This document shows positions 46,343-58,700 of a DNA stretch of 64,000 bases, piece by piece; the stretch's first letter is position 1, and each line of letters starts with the position of its first letter. The stretch lies in NCBI GenBank assembly GCA_012184525.1, contig WOFQ01000010.1:834617-898616 (forward strand). Reading direction: 5' to 3'. A program made the position numbers and the translations under genes. The notes below the pieces were generated by a model. It worked only from the letters and a program-made list of their open reading frames with translations, was not told where the DNA came from and ran no database searches. This stretch comes from Xenoacremonium recifei. Its lineage: Eukaryota; Ascomycota; Sordariomycetes; Hypocreales; Nectriaceae.

Positions 46343-46918
46343 GAACAGGATATCGGCCAGGTGGAATGAGTTGTGGCGTACTGGGATTTCGACATTGGAC
46401 GGGAAAAGGGGCTTGCGACGGCTGTTGCAAAATATTTTGGGAGGTTAGCAAGCGTGCCTGAGGAAACACGGTGGAATGCGCAAGCAAGCTGTTTTCTATT
46501 TTCTACAACTTATTTCGGTGGGTTTACGGCGTCGGTGTATGAGAACTTCAATCGTGCCACCACGATACTTGATGACTTGGTTCTAGGGCGAGCGGGCGAG
46601 CGTTGACGTTTTTTTTTTACTTGAGCGTTTCACAGCACGGCGGGTTTCTTTTGTTTTCCTGGACCAACGGACATTGTGTCATTGGGCGGATTGTTTGCTA
46701 GGAAGCAATATTTGTTACATACGAAGTCAATGATTGGAACCCCGGAGGCGGAAGCCTCTCGAATTATCATCCAGTGAATCCCTGGTGACAACAAACATTG
46801 TTCACGTCAACAACGTTCACTTTTCCGTGCCACCATCCACAAGCGAGGAATTTCTGTGCCTTCGACTTTAACTCCTGCCCTTTCATCATCCCAACATTCT
46901 CAGTTCACCCAACCCGTC
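46343..46918. other. 3' flank of xlnR and leader of the MYND gene
   Basis: About 575 bases. The stretch to about 46740 probably includes the long 3' UTR of xlnR, and the last 150 bases are a C-rich leader. An ATG at 46856 is in frame with the MYND gene and would add 21 residues; I prefer 46919. No other gene is seen. Confidence 0.4.
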
Positions 46919-47823
46919 ATGGCCCGCTGCACCATCTGTCGGGCCAAGAATGCCCAGGCGTGCGCCCGCTGCAAGAACATTTTGTACTGCTCCAAGGAGT
47001 GCCAGAGAATAGACTGGGATCGGCACAAGACCGTCTGCAAAGCCCGAGCCGAGATCTCACCACGCCCGACCGAGGAGCATTGCCTGGCGCTGTACTTTCC
47101 TGAATTCGAACCCAAGCCTCGACTCATCTGGGTCAAAGTGCCTGAGAGCACCAAGAAAGATGAACTTATGGACATTGCCAAGAACACTTACGGCAGAGGC
47201 AGCCCTGTGAGTTAATAGAATCTGAGTACCTGCATCGGCTTCAGGAGCTGACATCGAGTGACTCCCTCGTACAGACCTATCCCTACGGTATCGGCCTTCC
47301 ACAGATCAAATCATACCTCGGCGTTGCGACCGAGCTGCAGGGCGTTGACGACCACGACTACACTACGCGCTCTGGAAACGACCCCTGGACCGAAGTCTGG
47401 GACATCAAGGGACCGAATCCGCGCAACGGCGCTCCCACAGGCTCCCGACAGCTTATGATCTGGGGTCTGTTCAACGCGGTGCACTGCGACTACGCCATGT
47501 GTCTACAAATGATGGTTGCGGGCACGTCTCAGCAGTGGCGTGGACCGCTGGTTTGCATGGCGGTGATGCCAGAGGGGTTTGTCGATGTCACGATGGCGGA
47601 CCTGGTACGGGTGGTTGATGAGGCGATGTGGGGAGTTCCTGGAACGGAGGTGTCTGCCTTGAAGGTTGATGATTCGGGCGATGAGGATGATGAACCCGAT
47701 GAAGCTGATGCGGTTGGTCAGGCTGCTGAGACTTCTCAGTCCGTTGAGAATTCTAAGGCTGAGGACTCAGGTGAGGCTGCCGAGGTCAATCAGGTTGCTG
47801 AGGTTGATGCTGTGAAGGAGTGA
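46919..47823 (+). CDS. MYND-type zinc finger protein
   Basis: Two exons (46919-47206, 47275-47823) around a 68-nt intron (GTGAGT, acceptor TACAG) give 278 residues. The MYND finger occupies residues 4-40: CTICRAKNAQACARCKNI, then YCSKECQRIDWDRHKTVC, with the expected Cys/His spacing. MYND domains bind proline-rich peptides and mediate protein-protein contacts. The middle of the protein (TYPYGIGLPQIKSYLG, TGSRQLMIWGLFNAVHCDYA) resembles other fungal MYND proteins of unknown role. The last 65 residues are acidic and low-complexity, rich in Ala, Glu, Asp and Val. No catalytic SET or other domain is seen. It lies downstream of xlnR on the same strand with its own leader; functional linkage is not implied. 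Confidence 0.85.
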
Positions 47824-49124
47824 CGCGTTAGGGGTCTCGAGGCAAGTAGTCATCTGGGCAGTGAGTCTTTTGTCACTAGCAGTTGATAGACGGAAATCAC
47901 TAATTTGATGAGTGATCAACCGTGGACATGGTGTTTGCATCCTCTCTGTCCTGTATGAGTGTCACTCGTGTGTTTGGTGATGAGTGTCGGTGATACGTCC
48001 CCAGCGTGGACCAAGGAGAAATCACTGACTAAACCCAAATACAGACAAGATGTCATCAAAATAGACTTGCATGCATCCGATGCAGTGTCAAGCATTATGC
48101 AGGAACCCGGGAGGAAGGAAGGTGTATTCGTCGGTAGGAGGTGCATTGTCATGCTCACATAAGACGCTGTGCCCCTGAGCATATTATGCACGTCAACAAC
48201 GACGGAAGAAACTGGTGCGATTCTACCAAACCTAGTAGATAATTCGACCGAAATTTGGTTTCAAAGATACGTATTGGGCTTCAGTTCTCATGTCGCAGGA
48301 CGCGTGAAATTGCTTACCTCCTGGTTCTCCGTTAGGAGGCAGGAGGGAACTGCTTCATATTTTCCATCTTGGTTCTTGCCTTTCTAGCATAAGGCAGGCA
48401 GTCGCGACACCGAGATTCTCTTTCCGCAAATGGCGAAATCTTCGGCGGCTTACGTTCTCCCTCGTTCCACGCGCCTCGAGATGCCCTCATCATCTCAATC
48501 TTGTCATCCGCACCCCCCTGAACCCTTCCCAACACTCATCACTACAGCCCTCTCTCCATTTGCTCTTTTTTAATCGTCAATACCTCCTCACTTTTGGATT
48601 TCAGATGTTCTTCACTTTGGCAGAAAATGGCAGCACCGCTAGGGCGGTCAGGCGCCCGAGCGCTCAGCGCAAGTGAGCAGCTGGTCGGCTGCGTCATTCG
48701 ACCACCCAGACCAGCGCGCCTCGCAAACGCGTTGCCCTGGCAAAGCCTCCTTCCTCCACCATACATTTCAACACCGTGAATCACATCAGCGCGACTCTTC
48801 AGACGGCCACGTGCTCTACAGGCTTCGCCAAGGCGATTCATACAATAGGTTGCTCAGGTAAGTTCTTCAACTTGATTGTCTCTCCCGCCATTCTTCTTCC
48901 TATTCTCACATACCTGTGCTTTTTCCCCCATTGTTTATTGTTGAAAGTTTCTCACATCAAGAATATTTAATACATCGTCCGCTACCCACGACATTCACAC
49001 CTTGCTTCCTCTTTCCAACATCCTTCACTCTGTCCATCTCTAACTCGGGCAGAATCACTAGTCACTCCATTCATCACAGCGGTACGACCAAAACCGTTCC
49101 CCTTTTGAATACTAAGAATTCACC
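47824..49124. other. Intergenic region and leader of the bZIP gene
   Basis: About 1.3 kb. A strong donor-like GTAAGTTC at 48860 in the C/T-rich leader suggests a 5' UTR intron in the bZIP transcript. A short plus-strand frame beginning ATGGCAGCACCG (48627) could be an upstream ORF. No independent gene is supported. Confidence 0.35.
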
Positions 49125-50286
49125 ATGGCCAGCCCTGGCCAGAACAAGCGCACCGCGGACGATGCTGGCATCGAACGCTATGACAATGAGTTCTTCTCGA
49201 CCGATCCAATCTACTCATTCACCGGTACATCCCCGGACGAGCAAGAGCCTAAACGCCCTTGCTACCCCGATCCTACCGAGGCTCAGACGCATTACACTTG
49301 GTACTCGCAGGTGAATGATACACCGGATGCTTACCAGACGCCTACTCGGCGCTTGTTTGCCCCTGGTCAACAAGACTCAACCCCGTACGGCACCTCGATG
49401 CTGAATACTCCCCTGAGCATCCAACCCAACACCTATCCCTTCCAACAGGGTCATCACCCTTTTGGTCAACCCACCCTTCCGCAGGGAACGGCTTTCCCAG
49501 TCGCCACTGCACAGCCTTCCCCGACTCCGGCGCCTAGATCCAGCCAGGTTGCTCGCGTCAAGACACGCAGTCAAGATCGCGTCAAGGACGAGCCCTCTGA
49601 ATCTTCTTCTGGTTTTGACCTTCGCCTCGCCGGCTTTTCCCTTGAAAAGATCGGCTTGGTCGTCCCTGCTCACATTGAAAGCCTCGACCGAGAAGTGAGA
49701 CTGGGTGAGATGGCGATGGAGTTGCAGCGTCAGCTTGACAACCCCCCCGCCCTGCCTCCTAGCAAGGTTCCGGACCTTGAGGAGAAACCTATTGCAGAGG
49801 AGTGGCTCGACGTCCCGAGCGATGCTGACGACGAGGAGCGAGACCGAATCATCGAAGCCAACAACCGCATCGCTGCCACTAACCAGAAGATCGAGCGGGA
49901 TCGCAACAACCAGGCCGCCAAGAAGAGCCGAGAGAAGCGGCTGGAGTCACTCGACAACACCCGCATCATCCTGAACAATATGACGGCCGAACGCAACTTT
50001 TGGTGCCTGCTGGCCTTGTCTTTGGGAGCTCCGGGAAACGCCTAGGAGGCCTTGCCCCGGCCCTTCAAGGACCGAATGGTCGAGTGTGTTAATGACTTGG
50101 TCGTAGCTGAGCACGACCGACAGAACGTCGAGAAGAAGAAGTTGGATGGCGTCAAGCGCACAGAGCGTATGAAAGCTCGCAATGTAAGTAATTCTCTCTC
50201 CAGGCATCTGTTGACGAGCCACTAACTCCGGTGTTTACTAGGCGCGCAAGAGTCAGAGGAACGAGACTCCCATGTCTGACTTCTGA
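49125..50286 (+). CDS. bZIP transcription factor with an in-frame TAG
   Basis: The first exon (49125-50183) reads as one frame except for TAG at 50043-50045. It splices in phase 0 across a 58-nt intron (GTAAGT, CTAAC branch, ACTAG) to a last exon 50242-50286 (ARKSQRNETPMSDF, stop). Ending at the TAG gives 306 residues; reading through gives 367 positions. The N-terminal part is Pro/Gln/Thr-rich. A predicted helix surrounds FDLRLAGFSLEKIGLVV. The basic region is NNQAAKKSREKR, with the bZIP signature N-x2-A-A-x2-S-R, followed by LESLDNTRIILNNM as a short zipper. The 46 codons after the TAG look fully coding (LPRPFKDRMVECVNDL, charged helix to RMKARN). No in-frame GT-AG intron removes the TAG. 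It may be a nonsense mutation, a sequence error, or a codon restored by RNA editing. The target is unknown. Confidence 0.75.
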
Positions 50287-51168
50287 TCATCTGTCGACAT
50301 CGTTAGCGGAGACTCCTTTCCGGGCTCAGCACGAGCACAGGCACGACAACGGGAACCCAACGTGCCAAAGAATCCATCGACACTACCTTTGTCGCTGATG
50401 ATTCATGAGGTCTCGAATGGAACGGCAGTATCCATCGATCAGGGATATATATCCAGACGTTTGCGGTTTTTTAACTTCGATTTAATAAGCTGGAGGTTTG
50501 TAGGGTTAGGAAGTTGCTTTTAATTATTTTTGAAGTCGTCGGAGCTGCCAAGGAGTTTACCAGTTAGGTAAAATCTTTCGCTACATGGGGAGGAATAATC
50601 GTACACGGTCAAGTTATTATTGGACATGTTGGAGACAAGATCCTGGACAGATCGAGTCTCTGAAGTCGCCTTCTATAGCAGCTTGCTTAACAAGAAATTG
50701 GTTTTTGAATTGCGAAGGCCACGAGTGATTCTGGTAAGAGTCGGTTTGTCGTGAAGTGAAGGTCCTGGAGGTCCACCACCTCCTCAAACACCCTATCTCC
50801 AGAGATGGGTTCTCAAAGAAGGTAAGGTCCAATAGTCTGTATCATCTCACGACGTTTGCATAGAGAAGAGAAGAGTTTCAGAGAAGACAGTGCGCGTCAA
50901 TAATTCGAGGTGGTTTTGATTGCTAGGAGATATCGGATATATGAGAAGGATGAACAGAAAACAAGGTGGTATCAAAATAAGGAGAGATGGTAAACGATCA
51001 AGGTAGAGCTCCTGCGCAACAATATCCAAATATTAAGCACCCTTTCCGGCCCAACAAAACCATGCGCTCAGTCATCGTTGAGCGATGCGCAAACTCCTTT
51101 TCGCCATTGAGTTGGAGGTCCGATCGCAGTGCGCGTCTCGTACTCCAGTACTAGTGTCTCGAGCCCGT
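50287..51168. other. Intergenic region between convergent genes
   Basis: About 880 AT-rich bases between the bZIP gene and the membrane-protein gene, which converge. No gene is supported; 3' UTRs are expected at both ends. Confidence 0.4.
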
Positions 51169-51977
51169 TTAGGCGGCGACGACCTGGGGCTGAGGGGAGT
51201 GTTCTACCTTCATCTGGCCGTTCTCGAGCTCGCTGAGGGTAGACTCGTGGCCGGGAGTGGTGGTGGGAGGGATGCCGCCAGGGGGGACGGTGGTGGTGGT
51301 GGCAGGGGGGGCGCCGAAGGACGAGCCGTTGGGGTTCCTCATGCAGGCGAGGAAAAAGAAGACGATGAGGACGATGGTAAGGACCCTGGAGATGTGGCTG
51401 TTAGTTATGGTTCTTCCCTTCTTGCTTAACAAGTTCTTGGTTTGAAGACTTACCAGACCACAGCGCCCAGAGCAGCGCCGACGGCCAGAGACGCGCCATA
51501 GGAAGCGTAGTCGCCGGTGGGATCCTCGCCATAGCGGTGGAAGAGGTTGTAGAAGTCGGCGGCGGAGGAGGCAGCCCAGGCCCAGGCGGAGAGCCAGAAG
51601 ATGGCAGCGAGAATGAGAGAGACGATCCAGACGAGGCGGATGTATAGCTGAGGAGCAAAGAACTCGGAGACCAGCATGAAACCAAGGATAAGCATGGTGA
51701 AGATGGCCTGAGGGTGTAAGTCAGCAATTCTATAGATATAAGATAGGTAAGAAAAGCTCACATCAAAGATCAGGAAGCCAGGAGGACCCGTGTAGTCATC
51801 GTTGAAGTACGACTCGTAGCCGTGGAACAGCGACAGGTTGTAGGCGGCGTCGATGAGCACGCCGAGGGACAGGGCCAGGATGACGAAGCGCACGATGAGC
51901 AGCCAGAAGGGCAGGGCGGGGACGCCCTTGGCGGTGAGGCCATTGAAGCCGGTGGTGGTTTGTTGCTCAGTCGACAT
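51169..51977 (-). CDS. Four-helix MARVEL-like membrane protein
   Basis: Three exons (51977-51762, 51707-51454, 51385-51169) with introns of 54 and 68 nt, both GT-AG, give 228 residues. Four hydrophobic segments are visible: LLIVRFVILALSLGVLIDAA near residue 28, a second formed across the first junction (FLIFDAIFTMLILGFMLV), a third (IRLVWIVSLILAAIFWLSAW), and a fourth spanning the second junction (GAALGAVVWVLTIVLIVFFF). This topology and the R-F near the start of the first helix are typical of fungal MARVEL-domain proteins, which sit in membranes of the cell surface or secretory pathway. The C-terminal 55 residues are Pro/Thr-rich and cytosolic (PPATTTTVPPGG). Without splicing the frame breaks in both introns. 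The specific function is not known. Confidence 0.85.
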
Positions 51978-53289
51978 TTTGGCTATCTATGGTGAGTGAG
52001 GGCGCGGGTGTGTGTGAGAGTGTAAGTGTAGGTATGTATGGGTGTAAGTGGGAGTTGCGGAAAGCGACACTTCGGGGAGATCAACCAAAAGGTGCAAAAA
52101 GCGCGGGGAGGGGGTCGGGCCATGCACGCGTTCTTATTATACCAAGGCCTCGCACTCTCATGCAAGCCCTCTCGCAGAATTCCACACTCGCTGGTCTAAT
52201 CTGCCGTCGTGCAGCAGCAAACTCGACCTGTGAAGCACGCCGGCTAACTCGCTTGCCTTCTCCACACCAATGAGACGTTCAGCCCTGGAGGGTCCCAAAG
52301 CAGGGATGGCTTCGCGACGGGAGACACTCGCTAGGCCCAGGCTGGCTTGGCCAGGGCATATTTTGCGGCAGCGGGCAGTTCAGCTGGGGAGCCCTGTGGC
52401 GTTAGGGCGCTTCCTTCAGGCTCAGGCAGAGAAGGATCGTCGAGGTTTGGGCTTTTGTTGAGAGCAGGACTCGTGAGGTGCTCTCCACTTGGACGAGTTA
52501 CCGGAATAGGCAACTTTTGAGGGTTATTGTAAGCGAGTTGTCTCCGACTCTTGTGAGTCAAACGCTGAAGAAGAGATGCCACGACTGTTGAAGCAGATAT
52601 TCCAGAGAATGCTGGTCCCCCCTTGACCGGCAGTCCGTGGACGTGCAGCAGTCTCAGCGTTTTAGCCTCAAGCCACGCTGCTTCAGAACACGGCACAACA
52701 AAAGCCAAGGGGCGCCAATGATGCCGCAACTCAGCCCAATCACATCACGAGCACCCCGGCCATCCTCGCCAACGCCCGCGGATGGATCCCGCGCGTCAAC
52801 GGAAATCAGAAAGCTTGTTCTCGCTTGTTCTCACTCTCTCCGTCCCGTCACGTAGCTTCCTGCCCTGCATCCTCATCACGCGCCGATTCCCCATGCAGCT
52901 CGCATCCCGAAGGCCTCCCCTTGGCCAGCCACACTGCCGAGCATCGCCTGTCCTGTTCTTTATCTCTTTCTCCGTTGGCGAGCGGGGGGGCGGAAAGGCC
53001 TCGCTGGTGATTCGACATAGCTGTCTCATAGCCACCACCCCTGCTGAGTGCGGCTGAGAGACAACGACTGACTCATTTTAACTCGGTGGCAGTGGAAGAG
53101 GAGCGTCGGGCTGCTTTGGGCAAGGCTCGCGGTGTTAGTCTGGCGACTTGCTTTGTGTGATGCTGGCCAGCTGGCTTGTGATGCCCTCACCGGCGGCAAG
53201 CCACATTCCCCCTCCAATTTCGTACCCCGTATTGTTGTGCTCCCGTTGTTCTTAATATAATCTGTAGTATTGGCTGGCTGGCTTCTGTC
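51978..53289. other. Intergenic region
   Basis: About 1.3 kb holding the promoter of the membrane-protein gene, which includes a GT/AC-rich stretch at about 51998-52055, and the 3' flank of the guanine deaminase gene. Open frames here overlap on both strands and lack protein features. No gene is supported. Confidence 0.4.
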
Positions 53290-54770
53290 CTATGGCCGCA
53301 CGTGCACCAGCCGTCCCTTGACCCAGACCTTCTTGGTGTTGCGGTCGTCGCCATTATACAGCCACTTGGCCAGCATCTCCTCCCAGTCCTCCCACCCAAA
53401 CACATCCACGTTGCCGTCGTCGGCCTTGAGTCCATCCTCGCCCACCTCGGCCAGCCCAATCAGCTGCGCATCCCACTCCATGCCCTGCCCGAAGCCCCCG
53501 ATGCGGTCCGCCAGGCCCACGACCTCGGCGCCGCCCCGGGTCGCCAGGAAGAGCACCTCGTCGACCGTCAGTTTTGTCCGCTCGCCGGCGTCGTATTCTT
53601 CCGAGACGGGCTCGGAGGCTCCCGGGTGTCGCATGGCTACCTGCCGGCTCACCAGCGCTGCTTGCCGTGCCGCTTCCAGGATGGATGGCGAGTAGCCGCC
53701 GCTCATGTCGGTGCCCAGCCCGACTGTCACGCCGCGATCCCAGAGCCAGCGCACGCGAGCCCGTCCGCTTGTCAGCGCACTGTTGCTGCACGGGCAGTGG
53801 CTCACCTTGGCCTGCCGCTCCGCTACAAGCAGTGCTTCCGGCTCTGTGAGGTGGATGGCGTGCGCGAGGATCGTCCGCGGTGTGAGCAGCCCGTGCTTGT
53901 CGTAGACGTCTGCGTAGGAGGAGCAGTCCGGGAACAGGTTGGCTACGAGAGCCAGCTCATTGGTGTTCTCCGAGATGTGTGTCTGCACGGGGAGGTCGGT
54001 CTTGCGCTGAAGATCTGCGAGATCGAGCATTGCTTTTCGCGTGCAAGAAGGGGCAAAGCGCGGCGTCAGGATAGGCTTAATGAGTGCATATCCGGTATCA
54101 ATGGACCGGATGTGGTCGATTGTCGCCTGCGTCTTAGCCAGAGATTCTTCCGCCGACTCATCGCGATAGTCCTCGGGGCATATATCGGGGTTGTCCATGC
54201 ACACTCGCCCGACCAGCGCCCGCTGCCCAATCTCTAGACACAAATCGGCCAGCAAGTTTGTCGCCGCCACATCAATGGTGGCATAGTAGGCGGCCGTCGT
54301 TGTTCCATGAGCCAGTGTCCGCTTCACGCAGGCTGTGTAGACGCGGCGCGCCTTGGTGAGGTCCTTCAGGCTGGCTTCAAGCGGGAATGTATACTTGGCT
54401 AGCCATTCCAGCAGCGTCGTCTTGCCGAAGATGCCCACGTTGGGGTACTGCGGTGCGTGGACGTGTGAGTCTGAGGCATGTGTCAGTGATGGATTGGGTC
54501 ATCTCCCTGTATCATTTCAAACTCACCGATGAAGCCTGGGAAGAAGAATTGGCCTGGCTTGCAGGCATAGGTCGTCACCTCGTCTTGACTCCAGCCCAGT
54601 TGCTCTAGATGCTTGGCCACTGACTCCTCGCTGCCACAGTCCTTCTCGACCTTGGCAATCTTGCCATCATTTCCCACAAAAACTGCTGTGTCGTGTAGGT
54701 ACTCCAGCTCATGTCTGCTCTTGGAGTGCACAAACGTGCCCAGAAACACCTGCTTCGTCACTAACGCCAT
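53290..54770 (-). CDS. Guanine deaminase
   Basis: Hydrolyses guanine to xanthine and ammonia in cytosolic purine catabolism; a zinc enzyme of the amidohydrolase superfamily. Two exons (54770-54527, 54470-53290) around a 56-nt intron give 474 residues, the usual fungal length. The intron junction restores FFFPGFIDSHVHAPQYPNVG, containing the first metal-binding HxH. Further metal or catalytic sites are visible in order: QTHISEN (His), LAHAIHLTEPEALL (His), and GLGTDMSGGYSPS (Asp). The mid-region AHGTTTAAYYATI and PILTPRFAPSC are also typical of guanine deaminases. The start MALVTKQVFLGTFVHS was preferred to an ATG six codons upstream. The gene lies downstream of and on the same strand as the FAS1 gene, with about 1 kb between, so it should have its own promoter. 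Confidence 0.93.
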
Positions 54771-55762
54771 CGTAAAAGCTCTATCCAAATACAGTCAAGA
54801 GAAGGTAACCCGTCGGACTCCAAAGAACCACGTAAAGAATGAAAAGGGGTCAGGTTATAAGACCTGCCTCACTCCCCCAGTCTTATTCACAATCTGTTTG
54901 CAGTGGTCTGTGTGTGTGCCCTATCAAGTCAAGTCGAGGAAGCTCTCTATCAACGATTGGTAACACCGCCGGATTCCGTTGGGTAACACGTGACCGAGAT
55001 CGTGATTGTGTGCGATTGACTGCAGAATCGTGCACAGAATGACGTTGCTCTGCTCTACTCAATCAATGTTTCACTCAGCACGGCGATGCCGCTCTAGATC
55101 CCGTCTTTAAAACTGGCGGCGGCCACGCCTTTTATACACCGTCGATACTCGGTCCCATCCTGCTCAGCTTCGCTGTGATAGCTGCCCCTTGCGGAGATCT
55201 GGAAACTCCCCCACTCCCGGCCGTCGCCGCGGGCCGATCCCAACGTCCATCGGCGAGATACGCCAAAATGCTGCCTCACCACCACCAAAATCCCATCTAC
55301 ACGAATCCCAGAGCATCCTCACATCGCCGAGTTGCGTCTTCCATGTAATTCAGCTCGCAAACGACATACACACAGTTGCAGATCATCGCCGTCTTGGTCA
55401 CGAATAACAAATAAGACCTGATTCCATTGCGCTGTGCTTGCATTTGTCCAACACTTCGCTTCATCTCACAAGATTTGATTCGATCCGATTGTGCGACTAA
55501 AAAGTCAATTGTAACGTCTCTGTCTGCTCTTCTTCTATTGTATCTAATCATATCGCGTCGACTCGGCTATAAACAAACATCGCAAACAGATCCTGCAGCT
55601 CAAAGCAAGAAACATATATACGCCCCTCTAAAACATTAATGATATGTATGCCCCTGTATCAAAGAAAAGTAGCCCGCATCCTTGATATTTTATCCTCCAT
55701 TATAAATCGAGCTTCTTCGTTATTCTCCGTCACGTCGTATCCTTTTCACACTATGGCAGCGC
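54771..55762. other. Guanine deaminase promoter and FAS1 3' flank
   Basis: About 1 kb. The FAS1-proximal 350 bases are AT-rich and probably form its 3' UTR. No gene is supported. Confidence 0.4.
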
Positions 55763-58700
55763 TTAAGCAGCGACACCAGGGCCCTCATACTCGCCACTGG
55801 TGTTGCTGTCGCTGCCCTCGCCCTCATCTTGAGTGTACGAGTCCCAGTTGGCCAGCACCGCCCCGATCTTGGGCGAGTTGGTCAGCTTGTACACATCCTC
55901 AAAGTACTCCTTGGTCAGCGCGAACGGCTTGGCCGTCACGTTGGGGATGTACTTTCCGACCAGCTTCGAGGGATCGATAGTGGTCTTGTTGATCTTCTTA
56001 AGCAGGAAGGATCGGAAGGGCTTGACGCCCGACCGCAGGAACGTGGAGTGGAAGGGCACGTCAATGCCGCGAAGAGGGATCGTCGCAAAGCCACGCTCCA
56101 GCTCCAGGGGCTGCGGCTTGGCAAGCGTCTTCTCTGCGCAGCCTCGGATGATCTGTCGGAGCATTTCCTTGGCCTCCTCAATATTGCCCTTCACGTCCTC
56201 AATGTCGACCTTCTGCACCTTGATGAAGTTGGTCACACCAGCAAGCGTGTCAAGCGCACGCAGGTCACCGGCGCAGACGTACTGCATGTTGGCGATGTTG
56301 TAGTTGACAATCTCCAGCAGCCAGTTGGTCTCCTCGGCAATGTTGTTGACGACGAACTGCAGGGCCTCCTCGTTGAAGGTCTTGCTGATGCGGCTAGGGT
56401 TCACGGCGCACATCGAGTAGTTGGAACGTCCGGTTTCATCACGCTCCACAGCAACCTGCATGGTGAGACCACGGTAGAACACCACCGACACCAAGCTCTC
56501 GATGGGCATGACCTCGGCAAGGGCAGCCAGGGCCGAGTACTCGCCGAGAGAGTGACCCGCAAACGTGTTGTCACGGGGCACCAGGCCCTTGGCCTTCATA
56601 TCCTCGAAGCTGGCCTTCTCCATCAGAGTAAGAGCCGGCTGCGTGAACTGAGTGGCAGAGAGCAGACCGGTGGGGGATCGGTAGGTGTACGAGGTAGTGC
56701 TCTCGTCAATGTCCTTGAAGATCTTCTCCGACTTGATGGAGCCATCAGCCGCAACCGTCTCAAAGGTCATGGCAATGTAGTTTTGGCGAATAGCCTTGCC
56801 ACGAGGACCGCCAAAGTGCACAGTAAGCTCCTTGGGGTTGTTTCGGACAATGTTGGTGATAGAGAAACCTAAAATAAATGGTCAATAATCATCTCGAACG
56901 CTTGAGGGTGATATGAATGGCTTACCATAGTTGTCCATGAGGTACTTGTCTGCCCGGTCCCAGACTTCCTTGGCTACAGGGCTGCTGGCATAAAGCTCCA
57001 TACCCATGCCCTGCTCCTGAGAGCCCTGGCCAGTGAAGACGTAGGCCGTCACAGGCTGCTCAATCTCAGCCTCACCCTGCAAGACCTTCTCCTCAGTCTC
57101 CTTGTTTCGGACCTCAACGGTGATGATCTTGCGACCAGACACCATGCCAATGTGCTGAAGCTTGACCTCGATGTCGTCATTGGGCAGGACCATGCCGACA
57201 AGCGAAGCATGGAAGCTTCGAACACGGCCAATGTTGTTCTCAGCGGCCCAAGTCTCAACCAGGCTTCGGACGGCAGCACTGGAGTACATGCCGTGAGTGA
57301 TAGTACCTGGCAGGTCGGCGTAGCTGGCGAAGACGCGTGACACGTGAATGGGGTTGAAGTCGCCAGAGACACGAGCATAGTTCTCGTTGGAAACTGGAGC
57401 CCGGAGCTGCAGGGGGGTCCTGCCACTGAGAGGAATAGGGTTCTCGAAGTTGATGGGCTGGTCAACGGGCGAACCGTTTCGCTCGAGGTAGTCGATGACA
57501 GGGTTGCCATGCGACTCACCAGACTCGTAGTCGACACTGGCAACCTGGATCACCTCCTTGGTGGGAAGCTCCAAGAGGACCTGGCCGCGAGTCTCGATGC
57601 TGCTCAAGACGTCCTTGTTCTTGTACCGAACCAGGCTCTGGAGACGGAACGTCAGGGTCTGGCCAAGCAGGTCAATGTCCCGGGGCAACTCGTCAACGGA
57701 GAACCACTGCTTCGAGCGAAGCACAGCGACGTCCTTGGTAGTGGCGAGGTGCACCTGCATGGGAGTCTCAACCTTGCGCTGGAAGGTGTTCTCGTAGTCG
57801 GTGTAGGCACCTCGGTACAGGAACTGGGAGGTAACCTCCATGACGGGCTCACCGTCTCGAACAAGGGTGCCGCAGACCTCAACCATCTTACCAGCCTCCT
57901 GGTTGATGACAGCGTTGATCTGGGCAGTAGTAGAGACTTCGTCGCCCTTCTTCAGGGGCTCAGCACCAGGAATCATGCGGAACTGGTTCGAAAGGTGGAC
58001 AAGCTTAAGTAGATCACCGTCAATGGTGCGAGGGAAGATAGGCTTGGTAATGGCCTTCCAACCAATGACGATGGCAAAGTCCATAGGGGCATAAACCGTC
58101 TTGCCAGGTCGGTCAACAAAGGCCTCGCCAGTGTTGCCGACAGCGTGGACGAAGTCGTTGATGGCCTCGCCGGTAATGGTGGTCCTGCCGCCGTCGAACT
58201 TGGCGGTCACATCAGCATCGAGATCCAGAGGATCATTTCCGAACCACGCCTTCCAGTAGAACTCCTTGATGCGGTCATTGCGGCCTTCCATCACCTCACG
58301 GATGGGGGCGTAGCCAGCCTCGGGGTGGTAGGTGAACTTGAGAGGCAGGGCAACAGGCTTGCCCAAGGCAGTCGTCTCCTTGATCATGTTGACAACGATC
58401 TCGTTCTCGCCGGTCAGCTTAGCCTCAATAACATCAACGTACTGGTTGTGCCTGGGCTGCTCTCGGACGAGGATTACAGTCTTGGAAGGATCGTTGGGGT
58501 ACTGGATCTCAACGAAAAGGCCTCGAGAAGGAGCAAAGATGCGCTTCAGAGGGTTGGTCTGGAATTTCTGGCCCTGGACAACAACATCGGACATAAGGAG
58601 CGCGTGCCTCCAGTTCCTGTTGGCACCAGCAAGAAGAGAAAGCCACGAGTCGATCGAAGGCAGGGTGGCAGCCGCTGAAGATGACAGGCGGTAGGTGTTC

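Noticed and set aside
50000..50090. A small intron removing the TAG of the bZIP gene
   Set aside because: All GT...AG pairs near the TAG have lengths that are not multiples of three, so they would lose the clearly coding downstream frame.
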